NCBI GenBank assembly: GCA_022605955.1
Contig: JAKCOZ010000005.1
Coordinates: 1,922,001 to 1,986,000, forward strand
DNA from: Rallus limicola
Taxonomy: Eukaryota > Chordata > Aves > Gruiformes > Rallidae
Reading direction: 5' to 3'
DNA: 64,000 nucleotides
This document shows, one piece after another, positions 39,101-54,100 of the stretch (its first letter is position 1; each line of letters begins with the position of its first letter). A program made the position numbers and the translations under genes. The notes under the pieces were generated by a model. That model did not search any database. It worked only from the letters and a program-made list of their open reading frames with translations, and was not told where the DNA came from.

Positions 39101-42100
39101 TTGCAAATAAAATGCAGGCACATTTAAAGTCTGTGGTTTTTACCTGTTTTGAAAGTGTAAAGATTGGAAAGGCAACAAGTGAGAATAGAGTCAAAAGCAG
39201 GTAGGACTGGCTGATCAACAGAAATCACTTCCTTATATACAGGAAGTGCCTTAATCTGCTCTTTGCTGAAACTGGGTATTCCTACCCCTGATAAAGTGCT
39301 AAAGAAAGAAACCTAGTTCAGAAGAGGTGAGGCAAAAAAACCTGTGGATTTGATTCACAAGTTGATGTTGAGCTTGACTACAGAGGCTTCTTTTCACAAC
39401 CTGTGAACGGGATTCCATCAGAATTTGCACTTATGTTTATCCTTTAATTTCTTCAACTAGGCAGTGGTACTGAATTCTACTTGTTGAACTGGTTCTTGTG
39501 GTAGGATTGATCTCACCTATGTTCTAAGCTAGTTATCAAGATTTCTCGAGTCGTAGCATGACTCAGAAGTTATTTATTTCTAACAGTATCTGCCATGAAC
39601 AGCACCATTTAACTTGAAAGGTATTTTAATAATTCATATTCTTGTATGAATCATATTTTGAGCAGATTCAAAGATTCAGCATTGTTAGTGAAAGAGCTAA
39701 CAGTAGGCTTGTCTCACTTTGAGTAGGAAGCCTGTTACTGCAAAGTGCTGACTCCAATCTTTCCCTCCACAATGCTGTCTCTTCCATGTGTTTGCAGCCA
39801 AGCCTTGAAAATGAGCATGTGAGCATGGTTTAGTTTCTCTGTATTAGCCTTATCTTCTCTGAGTGCTCTTTGTTATAACTTGATTGTGTGTTGGGTTTGC
39901 AGACAATTTGGCAGGTTTCTTTCTCCTGATACATGGACAAATATCAATCATCAAATGCCACTGGCAGCATATGCCTGAGAAAACACCAGAAATCAAAGTA
40001 ATAGGGGGTGGTGCAAAGGAAGTTGCACATGCATGGGAAACGTTTGACTAGCCTGTCATTCATTTTCTCACTGGGAATCTTAGAGACAAAGTCGACTGCT
40101 TGAAACAATGTGGTTTAGATTAATTGTTTTTGTTTGTTTTCTAGACAGAATTCATCTATGTCCAAGCAACAAATAAACCAAAGACCTTCAAGCATGGTCA
40201 GTGAAACATCCACCGCAGTAACTACATCTGCTGTTGACACAAAACCTGGGTCTAAGGTAAAGGAAAAAAAGGCTGTTGTTTCAGCTTGATGATTAGCATT
40301 TCACTTGCTCCAAATCCAATAGTCTTTTAGTGCCTGATTTTAGTAGGCCCATAGGTTTAGTTGAGAAGTTTAATAACTTACCTCAGAGAAGAGGTACTAT
40401 CCACTACCCAAGCAAAAGCCTTTTAACAGCATAGGAGCAGAGTTACCCACAAGACAGTATCGAAAGATAATTCAGAAGGTAGTGAAAAATACCTCACTGG
40501 AGCTGTGATTAAGACATGGAATTATATGCCTTGTTTCATCATTGTGTGTGCTTCCAGACTTTCCTCTTGTTCTGTAGAGTCTGACACAATATGTATTCAA
40601 GTAATCTAACAGTGACAACCTAGACTGTAAAGGGTGTCCTCTGTTTTGAGGTCAATTTCTGGCACACAGAGAGTAGATTTCAAGGTCCTTTCATCTCTTT
40701 CTAAACATTTTCTTCCATGAATTCCATAATCATTCATTCAAAAAGTAAGTTTCCAGATGCAGACTTGAGACACAGTCATGTGGCCAGAGACACGTTTTAT
40801 TTGTGCTGGCAAAGGTCTTTAGCTACCCATAGCTAACTAGTATCTCTTATGAAATGCTTTCAAAGTTTTGACCTGCAAATGCCATCACAGAACTGGGTAG
40901 GTATAGTGATGGAATCTTGGTGAATTTAAACTGATTTTTATAGAGAGGTATGTGCCTTGAAGTGGTACCAGATCCGAACAGGTACAGGGCTTTCCACTTG
41001 ACTCTTCTGCAGAAGGTTGACAGCTAGGAATTGCTACATCCAGGTTGGAGAGGGGAGGTAAACTGCCAACTGTACAGCAGATTTGTCATTCTCAGTTCAA
41101 GAAGAAAGAGATGAAGACTTTTAGTTTTCTTGTTGCAGAGTTCAAGTCTGAACTGGGATTGAATAAAATTTCTGAAATAAAAGTAATTGAAAAGAGAATT
41201 TTTTGTGTTCTGTCCCACAGTGTCAGTTGTACAGTGTACAAGAGGAGCATGTTGGAAAAATGAAAAAGATAAAAGCCAAAATTAAGCTTACACTTACCAA
41301 AAAGCCATTATGTTTTATTGATGTGCATATAAATATATAAGACTTAGTCTTGTAGGACACCTGAGATATGGGCAGCTTTTCAGAAATGAACATAGATTCT
41401 TGGGGTAGGTCCCACCGTTTTGATGCTGGCATTGTCTGAATAAGTTACGTGAAGACTTTAGACTAATCCAGTCTACCCTTCCTGTTGAAATTTGAAGGGT
41501 GTGGAGTTGAGAGAATAAAAAACAAAAGAGCATACTGATAAACTACAGTTATTCTCTGTCCCAAAAATTTGCTTGTTCATAGACAATTCCATTCCATTAC
41601 TAACCATATTAAAAGCCATTTATATTGATTACAAATGAAGGGTATGGAGGAATAAGGGTCTGTTTCAGTTTGAGAGTAAGGTACATTTGGATTTTAGTCT
41701 GTTGGCATTCCATGAATAGAAGCTTCTAAATGTTCCTGCCACTTTGGCCAAGTTGAAAGCTTCAAGGATAGTCCTGTAATATATTTATTATGATCTATGG
41801 TTTGAGTGTGTGTTTTGGATGGATTCTGCGTAAGAGAAGTAATCAAGTTGAAGACACTGATACTTGCTGGTATTTTTTTCCAAGATGAACTGGTGAGCAT
41901 TACAACAAGCAAATAATGTGTCTGACAGTTGAGAGAAACAAACAGTAGTGACAGGTATGCAGTGGTACCAGCTCTGTGGGACTGTCTGGGACTGGGGCGT
42001 AGAATAAAGAGATCAGTTCAGAGCCACTGTAGATGAATGACTGATAGTAAGAGCGGGAATTTCTGAAGGTTTCAGTTTTTCCTCCTATTTGAAAAAATTA

Positions 42101-45100
42101 AGGATTTAATGTAATTTATTAGTGAAACATTGAGGGCTTTTTGAATGAGTTTACTTAAGTAGGTGTTTTGTGGGCTTGTCTTTTTTCTTTTTTTTAAATT
42201 TTCTGTAGATTTTAAGTTACATGTATATATATACATGTGTGTATCAAGATAGTCTTCTGGTTTTGCTATTTAAAAAATCTGGTCCAAATGAATGGCTGTT
42301 TACATTAGTTTTTACTATCCAGTTTTAGAAAAAAATAATTACATAATTATAACTAAGTTAGCAACTTTTTCTCTTCACCTAGAGGCTACTGTAAGGAGGA
42401 AGATGACAGAATGATGAAAAGGGATTTGAAAATTCTGGCATTTGACCTTTTGTTGTATTGCCAAAACTTAGGAGTCATTTACAAAAAAAGTCAGCATAAC
42501 AAATGTACTGAAGTCAAAAGCCACTTCTTTGTCTTCAGTGACACAGGCAGCTGCTCTGACCTGCATTTTTCAACACATGACAATGATATCAGAATATTTT
42601 GTTTGGAAAAAAACTACTGCAGTAGAGACAAATAGTTTTAACAGTATGCCTTTTCTTTTAAACTAGCTTTTTGTTCTAGCCCCAGTGCAAGTAAAGCCTG
42701 ACATTCTGTCTTTTATGCTTTGCTTTATTCCAGAGAAGAATGAGATGATTAATACTGGAGATGATATGAAAATTTTAATTACATAAAACACAAAAAAATT
42801 TATTTTCCTTTCTATTATGGGTATTTTATTGATATACAGCACACAGCCTTAGGAAAACATTTCCTGCTTCATGGACTAGAAATTGTTTGATCTTTTGACC
42901 AAGTCCAAAGATGACTTCTCTACACTGTGCTTTACATTTTATTTTTAATTAAATAAGGTCAGAGAATCAAAGTGTTTGATCACTGACAGGGGATCTGATG
43001 AAAAGAATGAAGTTTAAATCCTACTGTCAGGCTTGATCAGCTATATTTTGTTTCTCTGTTTACTCACCCCCTCCTAGGATAAATGAGAGAAGAATTGGGT
43101 AACTAAATTCTGTATATTGTGTAAATTGATTTCTGTTCTGGTGTAAAGCATTCTTTTTTTTTTTTTTTTTTTTTTTAATTTCAGAGCCTTTAAACAGTTT
43201 GGGCCTTGCTATTTTTCATCACCCTTGTAATGCAGCTATTGCATCTAATATTTGGCAACAGGTTTTTTAAATCTTGGCTGAATTGATTACTACTTATTTT
43301 GCTTAAATGAAAATTTATATGTTTTGGCCTGATGATCATACAGTCATCCAGAGCTTGACTGTCCTGATGGTACATCTTTATGTGTTTGTTTAAAGGGATA
43401 TTTGGACACAGGTTCAGAAGTTGTCTTTTGAAATACTTTCATTAGCAAAACCAAAATGCCTAACATCTTACGTCTTCCTTTAGTCTCAGATTTGATGTCT
43501 GTAGGTCTGTGAGTACTGAGAGGTTGTGTGATCATAACTGACACTCTGTGTTTGCACAAAGCTAATGCTCTGCAGGCTCTTAGCTGAGGGCATTAGCACA
43601 GGTATGGCAGAAATATGGGCTTGGGAGGTCTCTGTGATACTCTCCCCACCAGGCTGTTACTGTGGATGGGTTATTGCCAGCTGAATGGCAGGGGCACCTC
43701 TTGCTGTTACATCCCGGCCTGTTAGGTTTGCGCTAGCCCTGGGGAACCAGGCTGCTCAGGTGCTTTGTGGTGCTGCCCTGGGCCGGGTGAATCTTGTGCA
43801 GTCTCACAGAGGTGTCACTCTTAGGGAAAAGCTGGTACTTGGTATTCTTCCTGTCTCCTAAGTGTCAGGGTTCTTCACAGAAATGATCATGACATGGAGC
43901 TCACCTGACTTCTCAGCAGAGCTGAAAAGCGTGCTGCTTCCTGGTAAAAAGACCTTGGGGACTCTACCTAGTAAAATATGCCCTTTGGTATCCCTTTGTG
44001 TGTGTGTGTGTGTGTGTGTGTTAAGTTTTCATTGCTATTTTATCTGCTATTGTACTAAAGCAAAAGTGAATTTATGTTTTTTTCCTTACTGATTATTGCT
44101 ATTGGAGAACCACAGGATGGTTTGAGTTGGAAGGGACCTTGAAGATCATGTAGCTCCAACCCCATGCCATGGGCAGGGACACCCTCCGCTAGACCAGGTG
44201 GCCCAAAGCCCCATCCAACCTGGGCTTAAATACTTCCAGGGAGGGGGAAGCCACAACCTCTCTGGACAACCTGTTCCAGTGCCTCACAGCCCTCACAGTA
44301 AAGAATTTCTTCCTAATATCCAATCCAAATCTACTTTCCTTCAGCTTAAGGGCATTACCCCTTGTCTTATCAGTACATGCTTGTGTGACCAGTCCCTCCC
44401 CATCTTTCCTGTAGGTCCCCTTTAGGTACCAGAAGGCTGCTGTAAGATCTCCCCAGAGCCGCCTTTTCTCCTGGCTGAACAAACCCAACTCTCTGCCTGT
44501 CTTCATAATGAGGTGCTCCAGCCCCTTGATCATCTCTGTGGCTCTTCTGTGGACTCATTCCAACATATTCCTGTTATCCTTATGTTGAGGCCCCCAGAGC
44601 TGCACACAGTACTATTATTATCTTAATCCTGCATTAAGATGTGTCCTTATGTGAACTGAAATGTGTGAAATTTAGTGCAGGTTGCTAAAGCAAGGCTTCA
44701 AAATTAACAGAATCTATTTAATGTCATCATATGTTGCTAGAATATTTTTATTACTGTATATGCTGTCCTCAAGTCCAGATGTTGCCTGATTGGCAGAAGC
44801 AGTACACTGAGATATTTTTATAATATTATCCCTGTGTATGACAGATGTACTCGTTTCCAGAGCTGCTGTTTTTCTGCAGCTGATGCCATCAATACCCTGG
44901 CCTACTGAGAAGAAAGGCTTGAACAAAGGAGGCGGTATAGGAAGCAGTCAGAGTGAATCTGGACAGCTCTTTCCTTGGGAGCAATTGTAAGGGTAGTTCA
45001 TGCACTTCAGGTCCTAAGGCAATTGCAATAGCAACTGAGCTGAGATTGGTAAAGAACAGGCAGATAATTCATCCAGAGATTCTTGCTGTCTTTTTCAGAC

Positions 45101-48100
45101 CGATAGGTTTTCCTTGTTTGTTTTTGAAACAGTTTTGCCCATTTGAATTGAAAGTGAAGTTGCAGTAAAACACAAATAATTCCTAGACCTTGTAATTTCC
45201 ACTTGCTGCTGTCTATGTCACTTCCTTAGCAGCACCACTCTGTTGTTTTTTTGCAGGGTCGGAGTCCAAGCATTTTATTAAGCTATCAGTGTTGTTTGAA
45301 TTTAAACAGGAAAGAAAACCAATACCAACAAAAAACACCAACCCCAAACAGCGAACAGCAGGAGTAGGATTCATGCAGAAAAATTCCTGCACATGTAAGA
45401 GACTTGTACCATGTTGCAGAGAGAGACTTGCATGCAGCTTTTGTAATGCACGCAGAAATACTTCCCAAGCACACTAAAATGTCAGCAGTTCTTCCTTTCA
45501 GGCTTCAGTCACCAATACTGTTGCTGTTCAACTGGGAGTTGGCCAACCATCCTGGCACTGATCTGTTGATGAAAGTGGGAGATTAACTTTACTATGTTGT
45601 AAATATCATTGTCTTTTTACTTGCCCTTGAAAATGCTATAAACACTTTGTTACTGTGTAATGAAGTATGAATTATTGCATTGAGGTTATTTGTAATATGA
45701 AATGAGTCTCAATACAGTTTAAAAAACACTGCTATGTTACACTTCTTTACAGGTTGTGAAGGCTGGAAACAAAGTTCATAGTTTTGGAAAGAGAGAGCAA
45801 GCTATCAGGAGGAATCCAAATGTTCCTGTTATAGTAAGAGGCTGGCTACACAAGCAGGTATGCGTGTAAATCGTCTGTTTCTGTTCATAGATTTCGATAC
45901 ACTCAACAAGGAAAAGTAATGCCTTCCTACGAACTGAAAAAAACAGAAACTTGAATGTTGGTGGTGCAAGGCAGTGTTGGTATGCCCACAAGCAAGTTTA
46001 ACTTAAAAGTTTGATTCAGAACTGGAAACAGGGATAAATGGACAACGCTATCGTGGTTAAATGTTGAGGCTGTAACTTTGTGGTCTAAATCTGGTTATTA
46101 TCCCTGTGTTATCCTGCTGACTTACTGTCATGCAGTCTCCCTCAGAAAACTCTGTAAACCCAAGGCTGGCTTACTCCATCTGCTTACATCCTTAGACCCT
46201 GATCAAAGGCTTAATTCCAACCCATATGCCTTTTCTTCTCCACAAGCAGGAGGGAGAAAATGGAGACGGGGCCCATTCAGCAGACATTGCTATCACCAAC
46301 ACCATCATCGTCTAAGCAAAGTCTGGATTATAGGATTTTATTCAACAAACAGAATTTTACAGCTGCTGTATCTTTAACTCTTAAGCTGTCAGAAGAACTC
46401 CTTGAGTGCAAAAAGTAAATAGTGCTGTTTGTTTTATGAGAATACTTACCTGCTTACAAATTGGCAGTCAGCATCCATCAGATTATCACCAGAAATCCAG
46501 CAGCTATGTTGAGGAATGAGTAGAAGGCTGAAATCCAAGTCTCACAATGATGGTTTCACATATATTGGAAAGTAAAATTGCTCACACTCCTCCTGCAGGA
46601 AGAACTGTGTTTTGCTATCAACTCTGTTGACGTCCACTACCCAAGTCCCTTTGCTTTCAGGACAGGATCAGAACTCGCACACAGTATGTGTTGACAGCAT
46701 TGTAGCATGAAAAAGCAAAGAGAAAAAAGTCCTTGCGTACTTAATATGACTGCAGAAAGAGGAAGGGAAATAGGATGTACAACATTTCTCTAGGAATTCT
46801 GCCTGCTTTCCTCTACTTGGAAGCACTTTAAAGCCTGAAAAGGCTTTCTGTCTGCTGGTCTCATCAAAGCCTACTTCAGCTGAATAAGTTATACTTGCTT
46901 AGGTTACAGTCTGGCAGTTTTACAAGCTTCTAAAATTAATATCAATGTAAATATTAATCATTTTTACAAGGTGATATATTTTATAGACAGATAATACTAC
47001 ATTATGCTTCATTACATATGTTACTATATACAGGCATGTTATATTATACTTCACTAAAATTTGCACGTTATGCAGCCTGTTTTATTTCCTAAGGAATATG
47101 TAATGAAATTACATTTTAGGCATGGGTAACAGATGGGAGATTGAATGTAGGGGTTCTTTGCTTGAAATGTGAGGTCATACTTCACAACTGTGTAGTTGGT
47201 CTACAGGCAATCCTTGTTGAAGTCTGTGCCATCCAGATGCATACGTTGGGTTTTTTGTTCCAGGGTAAATCTGTCTAGATAAAATATGCATCAGTTGCGT
47301 TAGGTTAATCTGAATGCTGTGTGGGATGCAAGTTTAATTACTTAATGAAAATTAGTAGCTTGAATATTCTACTCTGATTATTTTATAGCTGGATGTTTTG
47401 CCTCTTATCTATCTTAGTACATAATATTTTGCTAAAATATAAACCACTTGTTTTGGCAATTAATACCGTATTTAGGTAATACTTCTAGTAAACTATTTAC
47501 TAGCACAGTATTGTATGATAAGCTGTTAAATGAAAAATATATCCTATTTCTTGCATTTCAGGATAGTTCTGGAATGCGGTTATGGAAAAGACGATGGTTT
47601 GTGCTGGCTGATTATTGTTTGTTTTATTACAAAGGTGAGTACATCTTTTAAGTTAGTCTGTAACAGTTCATCTCTTCAGATCACATTGCAAGCATAAACT
47701 AACTGAACTCTTCAGATATGGTTAAGTATTCTGAGAAGATGTGTAATGAAATAGTTACCTATCCACGTTTATAATGTGCAGCGAATTGCAGGCCAGAGTT
47801 GGGGAACAAGGGGCTGCTGTATGATCTTCTGTCACATGTCACATAACTTATCTTTGTTACATGCCAAGGTTTGCGTTGCAAAACATTTGGCAGCCATACC
47901 AGTTTAAAATTTCTTTCCCCTCTGGTCTGTGTTGTGTTACTTACTTGCTTGCATTTGGACAGCTGAATTTTTGAGAATGCACTATGGCCAGATGAGAGCA
48001 TGGATTCAGCTTTAATCCAAGGGACCGTGTAAGAGGTAGAACTTATGAATCCAGTATTTCTACCAAAAAAGGCTGGATGTCATCTTAGTCTGAACTAGAA

Positions 48101-51100
48101 ATATTGGTGTTACATAGGGTTGTTTTGAAGTTTTGAGTACTGTGCAAGTGTTACAATTTTTGGAAAGCATTACAGAATATGAAACACTTAATTCCTATTT
48201 CTAAGCACTGCATTACTGCTGCTGATCAGTTTAGAGCCAGCAGTAACAGAGGTTTCCTAATTACAGCAATTAGCCTAGATATAGAATGCTAAATGGAAGG
48301 TCCATCACATTATGCAGCCTGGCAGAGTTCATTTGTCACAATAAGCTTTATTATCACTGCATTCTTCTGACAACCCCCTCCAAAAACTTAACAAAATTCA
48401 AACTAATCTTTTTCCAAAAAAAATTTAAAAATAAACCATTTTTCTCCATGTGTTACTGGTGTTGAGTCAGAAGGGACCTAAGGAAGATTGTGTGGTCCAA
48501 ACACCTTGTGAAACCAGGTTCAGGGAAGTCAGCTCGGGTTGCTCAGGGCTTAATGCAGTCAGGCCATGAAAACCTCCAAGGATGGAGATGGCACAACCTT
48601 CCTTGTCAGCCTGTTTCTCTTCTGCTCTCTTCCTCTGGGAAAATTATTTTCCTTATACGCAGTCTGAACTACTCATCTTTCTACTTCAAGCCTGTTGTCT
48701 GCATGTCCATAAAGGAGAATGTATTGTTATTCCACTGAAAAGTGCAGTGAATTAGATGCTGTTATTTTTATTCAACAGACAGCAGAGAAGAATCTGTTTT
48801 GGGTAGCATACCATTGCCTAGTTACGTAGTATCTCCAGTTGGACCTGAAGATCGAATAAATCGCAAATTTTCCTTTAAGGTACAGTTACAAAGCTGATCA
48901 TATTTGAAAATGTTTATTTGCATTAGAAGATACTTCTCTTTACAGCAGCATCTTATCTGCCACATATTTTTTTTAAGTGCACAAGTTTCTTGACTGCCCA
49001 AATGCAACATAGGGCTTTCTTGTTGATTATGAATTGCCATTCATATCGCTGTTACTATGTGTCTTTAGAGCTTAATAATGTGTGTGTGAGTAAAAATACT
49101 GTTTCTAAAATTAGAAATTAATACTGATAAATTAGAAAAAAAATTAAAATGAAAGAAAAGTTTTCGGTTTATCTTTAAAGAGTATTCTCTCATAGTGGAC
49201 TGATGTGATGGTCTTTCTGTTTTGTTATTTTTAACATAATTATAAAATGACAACACTAACTTTTTATGTATGATTTTATCATTTCAAGGAGAAAATACAT
49301 TTTTCAAGGGGAAAGTAACATTTTTCCCCTTTTTGGGGAGCGGGGGGGACAGAAATAGTTTTCCTGACTGTTTTAAAAGTACCATTATTTTGATATAGTT
49401 TGAGGTTGATTTTGTGAAAAATTTTATATAGTTTGAGGTTGGTTTTGTTTGAAGAAAATTTCTTTAAAGAAAATAATTTACAGATCTGTTTGTTATAAAA
49501 ACCTGTGTAGATTAAATGAAATACTTCCTTCTTGACAGTGGAGAAGCCTTACTCCAGTTGATTGTCTGAGCTGCAGCACTAAGGCAAAGTTTAGGGATTT
49601 GAGTGTATGTTTCAGATTTAAATTCTATCAGTAGTTGGAGCAGAACTTGTTTTTCTATCAAGCAAATGAGCCATGTGTTTTCAAAGAAATAAGTTTACAG
49701 ATCAGGTTTTGATCAGGTATACTTGAGAAGATCTAGAAAGAAATTTTCTGTTTGAATCTTTTCTGTGCTGAAATGAGAATCTATGCTCAGTTTAGACTTT
49801 CTCTTGCATTTTGATTTTTGGGGTGTTTCAAAATTGCAGACTGCCTTTTGTTGCTCTGGGTTCTATTTTCCAATGGATAATGGTTTGGAATTTATTAAAC
49901 AAATATTCGCTTGGAAAATGTGTGTTTAAAAAAGAAAAGACTCAGTGCACTTGGACATGTTTAGTGTGCACTTTCAAATGCATTGAACATGAGAGAGCAG
50001 GACAAGCTACAAAGGAACCTTTGTTTAAGAAAAACATTCCACTCCAGTGGAATGAGTATAATTCTTCAAGCCCTCCTCTTCTAGAGTCTTTTCCTAGGAA
50101 GAAGCACATACTGAAAGAGGAGGACCCATTGACCTTCTAGGCTTCTACTTCTCTTGTATAACTGTTAATGCAGACTGGGAAGGAGATAATTTTTTGAGAC
50201 TATCTAGTTGCTTTAGTGTTTAAAAAAAAAATCTGTTTTTTATTTTATTTTATTGAAAGGATATTTGTAATTGAATGTATATTAAGATTATTATCCAGCT
50301 TAACATTGTCAGTAATAAGGGGGGAAAAGCCTTGTGTTTGTATATAGCACATACATAGTTTCCAAGCAGTATGTTCTATAGGCAAGCTCTCAAATCACCA
50401 CTACCAAGTTGTGCCTCTTTTTTTCTTGCAGAGTAGAATGCGTGGTTGTGATCATGGTTAAATGTTTTCAGAAGTAATTTCAGACTTCCTCTGTTCCTTT
50501 TAGGATATCATGCCTATATGAACTCTATAAAATCTTTAATCTGAGCCCTTTTCTGAAAATTAGTATGAGCCAGTAACATGAGATGTTCAGGTACAGGGTC
50601 ATTACTAAAAAGTTGATATAGAAATAGAGAGTTTATAGCAACATATATTTAATGTATTGGTTTGTTGGGCCAATCTTAACTCTGCTTTAGGTGTTTGATG
50701 ATTGACTGCAGACTTGATGCTGCAGTTTCATTTTATTTAGAACCGACTCCTAGGGCAGTAGGGGGATTTTGTAAGATGCCTGTTGCATGGACCGCGTCCA
50801 ACACGGATGTTCACGTGGTCACGGAGTTGGCTGTAAGTGCATGGTGGCAGGAGCATGGATGTACTGACATTCCATCACTCACCAGCCATTACCTTTATCT
50901 AATCTCTTCAGTACACTTTGATATCCAGAGCGTAGACAGACATTCTGTCTCATGACGTACTGCAGCCAGAAATAGAAAACACAAGCAGATTAAGCCCAAA
51001 AGATAGGACTTCTTTGCATTTAAGTTCTGAATGACTGGGAGAACATGTCATGTCACTTTTTACATTTGGCCTACCATTTATTCAGATTATTGTAAATCCT

Positions 51101-54100
51101 TTGTTACAATAGAGGTCTCAGTTCTCATTTTAAATGGCTGCTTTAAGTAACAATGAGTTTTTGAAGCTAGGAAAGCAGACAAACTGTGAAAAATGACAAC
51201 ATTTTGGCATGTAAAACTAAAGGAAGGAAATGTACTTAGTGAATACGTGAATGCTTTTTGTATATGATTCAGTTAGAAGGAGGTTTCTAAAATGTATGTT
51301 CACAAGGATATATGTTAAACCCTCCTCACTATTAAGATGTACACTGTAGGAGTTCTCAAAATGCTTTTCCTTTCATCATCTCCGAAAATGGAGCTTTTAG
51401 CATTGGTGTCTCTTTGGATGTTTAAAAACTACAGGCCTGTAGAACTGCATGCAGGCTGATCAGAAGCAATCAAAAACCTACTTCAAAGTGTAGTATTATG
51501 TATGTTAAATTGTTTTGTTTAGAAGCTTTGCTCTTAAATATTTACCTTGATTAATTTTTCACTGTTTATTTGTCTCAAGTAAAGTGCTGTGACTAGCTGT
51601 AAGCTAATGTCATTAAGCTGTGTGACAGACTTTCAGATCCTTACTGCATATTTAGTTCAGTAGCTATACTTGTAAATATATCTAATTAGTCTAATAGCAA
51701 TAGTTTTTAATACATTAAGATTTTACTGATAAAAATGTGAGGGAGCACAAATATGATATATATTTTTTTAATTGAAAAAGTTTGCAAAACATTAATATAT
51801 AACCAGAAATGCTCCCCAAGGTAAATAGAGAACTGACTGTACTTTTTAGTAATACAACAATTTTAAACATTAGTAGTAATTTATGAAGGTTAGTGTCATC
51901 ACGTTTTCTTTAGAAGTCTTACAGTTCTCAATCATGAAAACTATTTTTAATTATTTTCTATGTGTTAAAAGGGAATACTGAATCTAAACTCATTTGTATG
52001 AATAAGGCAGTAATACAAATTGAGAAACTTGGTAGGCCTACCAACATAAGCTGTAAAGCAAACAACAAAACTTCATGTAAACACAATATACACAAGTATA
52101 TGTTTGTATCTAGATGTGTATCTTGCTACTGAATAAATCAATGAAATGTTCAGTGATGTTCCTGGAAGAGGTAGGAAATAGCATCAGAGATACACTACCT
52201 TTTAAATTTTTTCAGAGGCTCACCCTTGCAGTGTGAGGGCATTCAGAGCCTAGAAAGCAGGAAGCTGGGCTGAATCATTAATTCCAGAAGATGCTACTAC
52301 AGCTTGTTTTTAAACATCTTAAGATTGACACTCTAAGACTTGCTAATGGAAGTATCTGTTCATTGCTTAGACTTCCTGGGACTGGGGCAAACTTCTTATC
52401 TGATTCTATGATTTCACTGGTTTTCCTAAAAAAAAAAAAAAAAAAAAAAAGACATAGCTTACTACCTTATGCTGTCTGGATCATTGATGCTTCTCAGGCA
52501 CCTATGTTGCTTATAAAGCTGCTCTGTGTTGTTAGGTGAAGAAGTGCCGAGGGCTGTAAATTTGAGAGGTGCCTTTTTTCATTTGGAAAAGGGAAGGCTT
52601 CTAGCTTCTAGAAGTCCTGAAGAAGCTCAGTATTATGAGGGTGAAAGTTAAGTTCAATTGTAATGTGCAGCAGTTGTGTTTATAGTGAGGACTCAGAATA
52701 TTACTTCAAATCTTGCTCATAAATTTTTCATAAATATAACACTTGAGGAGAAGAGAGAATTTCCTCTATTTTATAGCTTATTGAGAGGACTAACTTTGAA
52801 AGAGTACAATTAGAAAATTGTTCCCCTCCCCATCTGTCGGTGAGCTGTGGCTTTTTCTCTCCTAAGAATTTTGAATTGCTGGAGGTGAACATAACAGCTC
52901 TAGGCATTAGTTACCTTTAGTATAGTCTTCTTGAGTATTTTCTTTGGAAACATGAATCTTTTTGTGATTTTTAACTTGTTTAACTTTTTGTCCTTGTCTT
53001 GTCCAATTGATGTGCCCTTGGGGTTTACTGTCCATTTCTCCTTCTGTGCATTATGGGAGAGAGAGACTGCTTTTCTTCTCAATCTATCCACATTAAGGCA
53101 TCTGAATGCATGAATAGGTACCAGTATTACTTTTTTCCCTGTTGTGTGTATATGTGTGTGCATGTGCTGTGTTTTAGGGGTTTTAGTATGCTGTAGTCAT
53201 CCTAATAGCTCTTGCTTTAAAAAAACCCAAAACCAAGCCTGCTACCTTCTGTGTCTGCTAGCAGTGACAGCTATGGGACTTTGGCACAAAACAGCTTTCT
53301 TGCATATAAAACATGCTACTAATAAATAACTGAAATGTATAGAATTTTCCTTTAACCAGTTTTATATATTAAGAATTTCAGAATGTTGACTTTGTTGACA
53401 GTAAAACACCATCTCCATTATCCCTTCCGAAGCTATGAATGTTTTATGGCTGTGATAGCTTCAGTCTCTCAAAGGATAATGGTGTGACATACTTCGCATT
53501 TTTATACTGTTTTCATCTACAGCCTCTTAGGCAGTGCTTTCAGCACTGTTTGTCATGCACTGCTGAAAGGAAACCTGAAAGGCAAACCAGTTACGTTTAT
53601 CAGGATGTACAGGTCAATTCAGACAGACAGCTCTTAAATCCATTTATTGATGTGGTATGCAGTCTCTGCAGTTAGCTTCCCAAGTTCTGTTGGTTTTTTT
53701 TCTAGCACGTATAGAATCATGAATAGTAGGTCCTGCTGTGTTGTTTGCAGCAGGGCATGTGTCGTGCATGCAGGAGTTGCTTTGCTTCAGAATTCAGCAT
53801 CTTACTCTATGGGCTCAATGTGAGTTGTGAAGGAACCGTGTAGTCATAAGGTCCAGCATTAAAAATCACTGATTATATCTGGAGATGCCAATTTTTGGTC
53901 TGTTCTTAGACTGGATGTCAGCCATAAATTGCAATGAATTAACTGCTTCTAGATCATGTTTGTTTTCATCATTTGTAACCATCTCAAAATGATGGGTAAA
54001 GGAGGAGACCCCAGTAGCAACAAAGAAAATCCAAGCCCAGAGAACTTAACCAGGCAAACAAACAAAAAATCCTTTGATTTCTAAATATTTATTTGATCAG

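Larger units (their letters stand above)
40257..45752 (+). other. PLEKHA7: PLEKHA7 intron B-C, 5.5 kb
   Basis: GT-AG, phase 0 (gtaaag to ctttacag). It contains a 20-bp perfect palindrome at 42219-42238, a 23-base T run at 43154-43176, a GC-rich patch without CpG clustering at about 43600-43860, a GT tract at 43997-44021 and a minus-strand CR1 at 44107-44612. No coding sequence was recognised. Confidence 0.85.

Noticed and set aside
43600..43860. GC-rich patch considered as a CpG island or alternative promoter
   Set aside because: CpG dinucleotides are few and no initiator, TATA box or first exon could be seen.
53825..53940. Possible old antisense CR1 3' end (gtgaaggaacc, aaggtccagc)
   Set aside because: Short and diverged; cannot be separated from chance without a library search.
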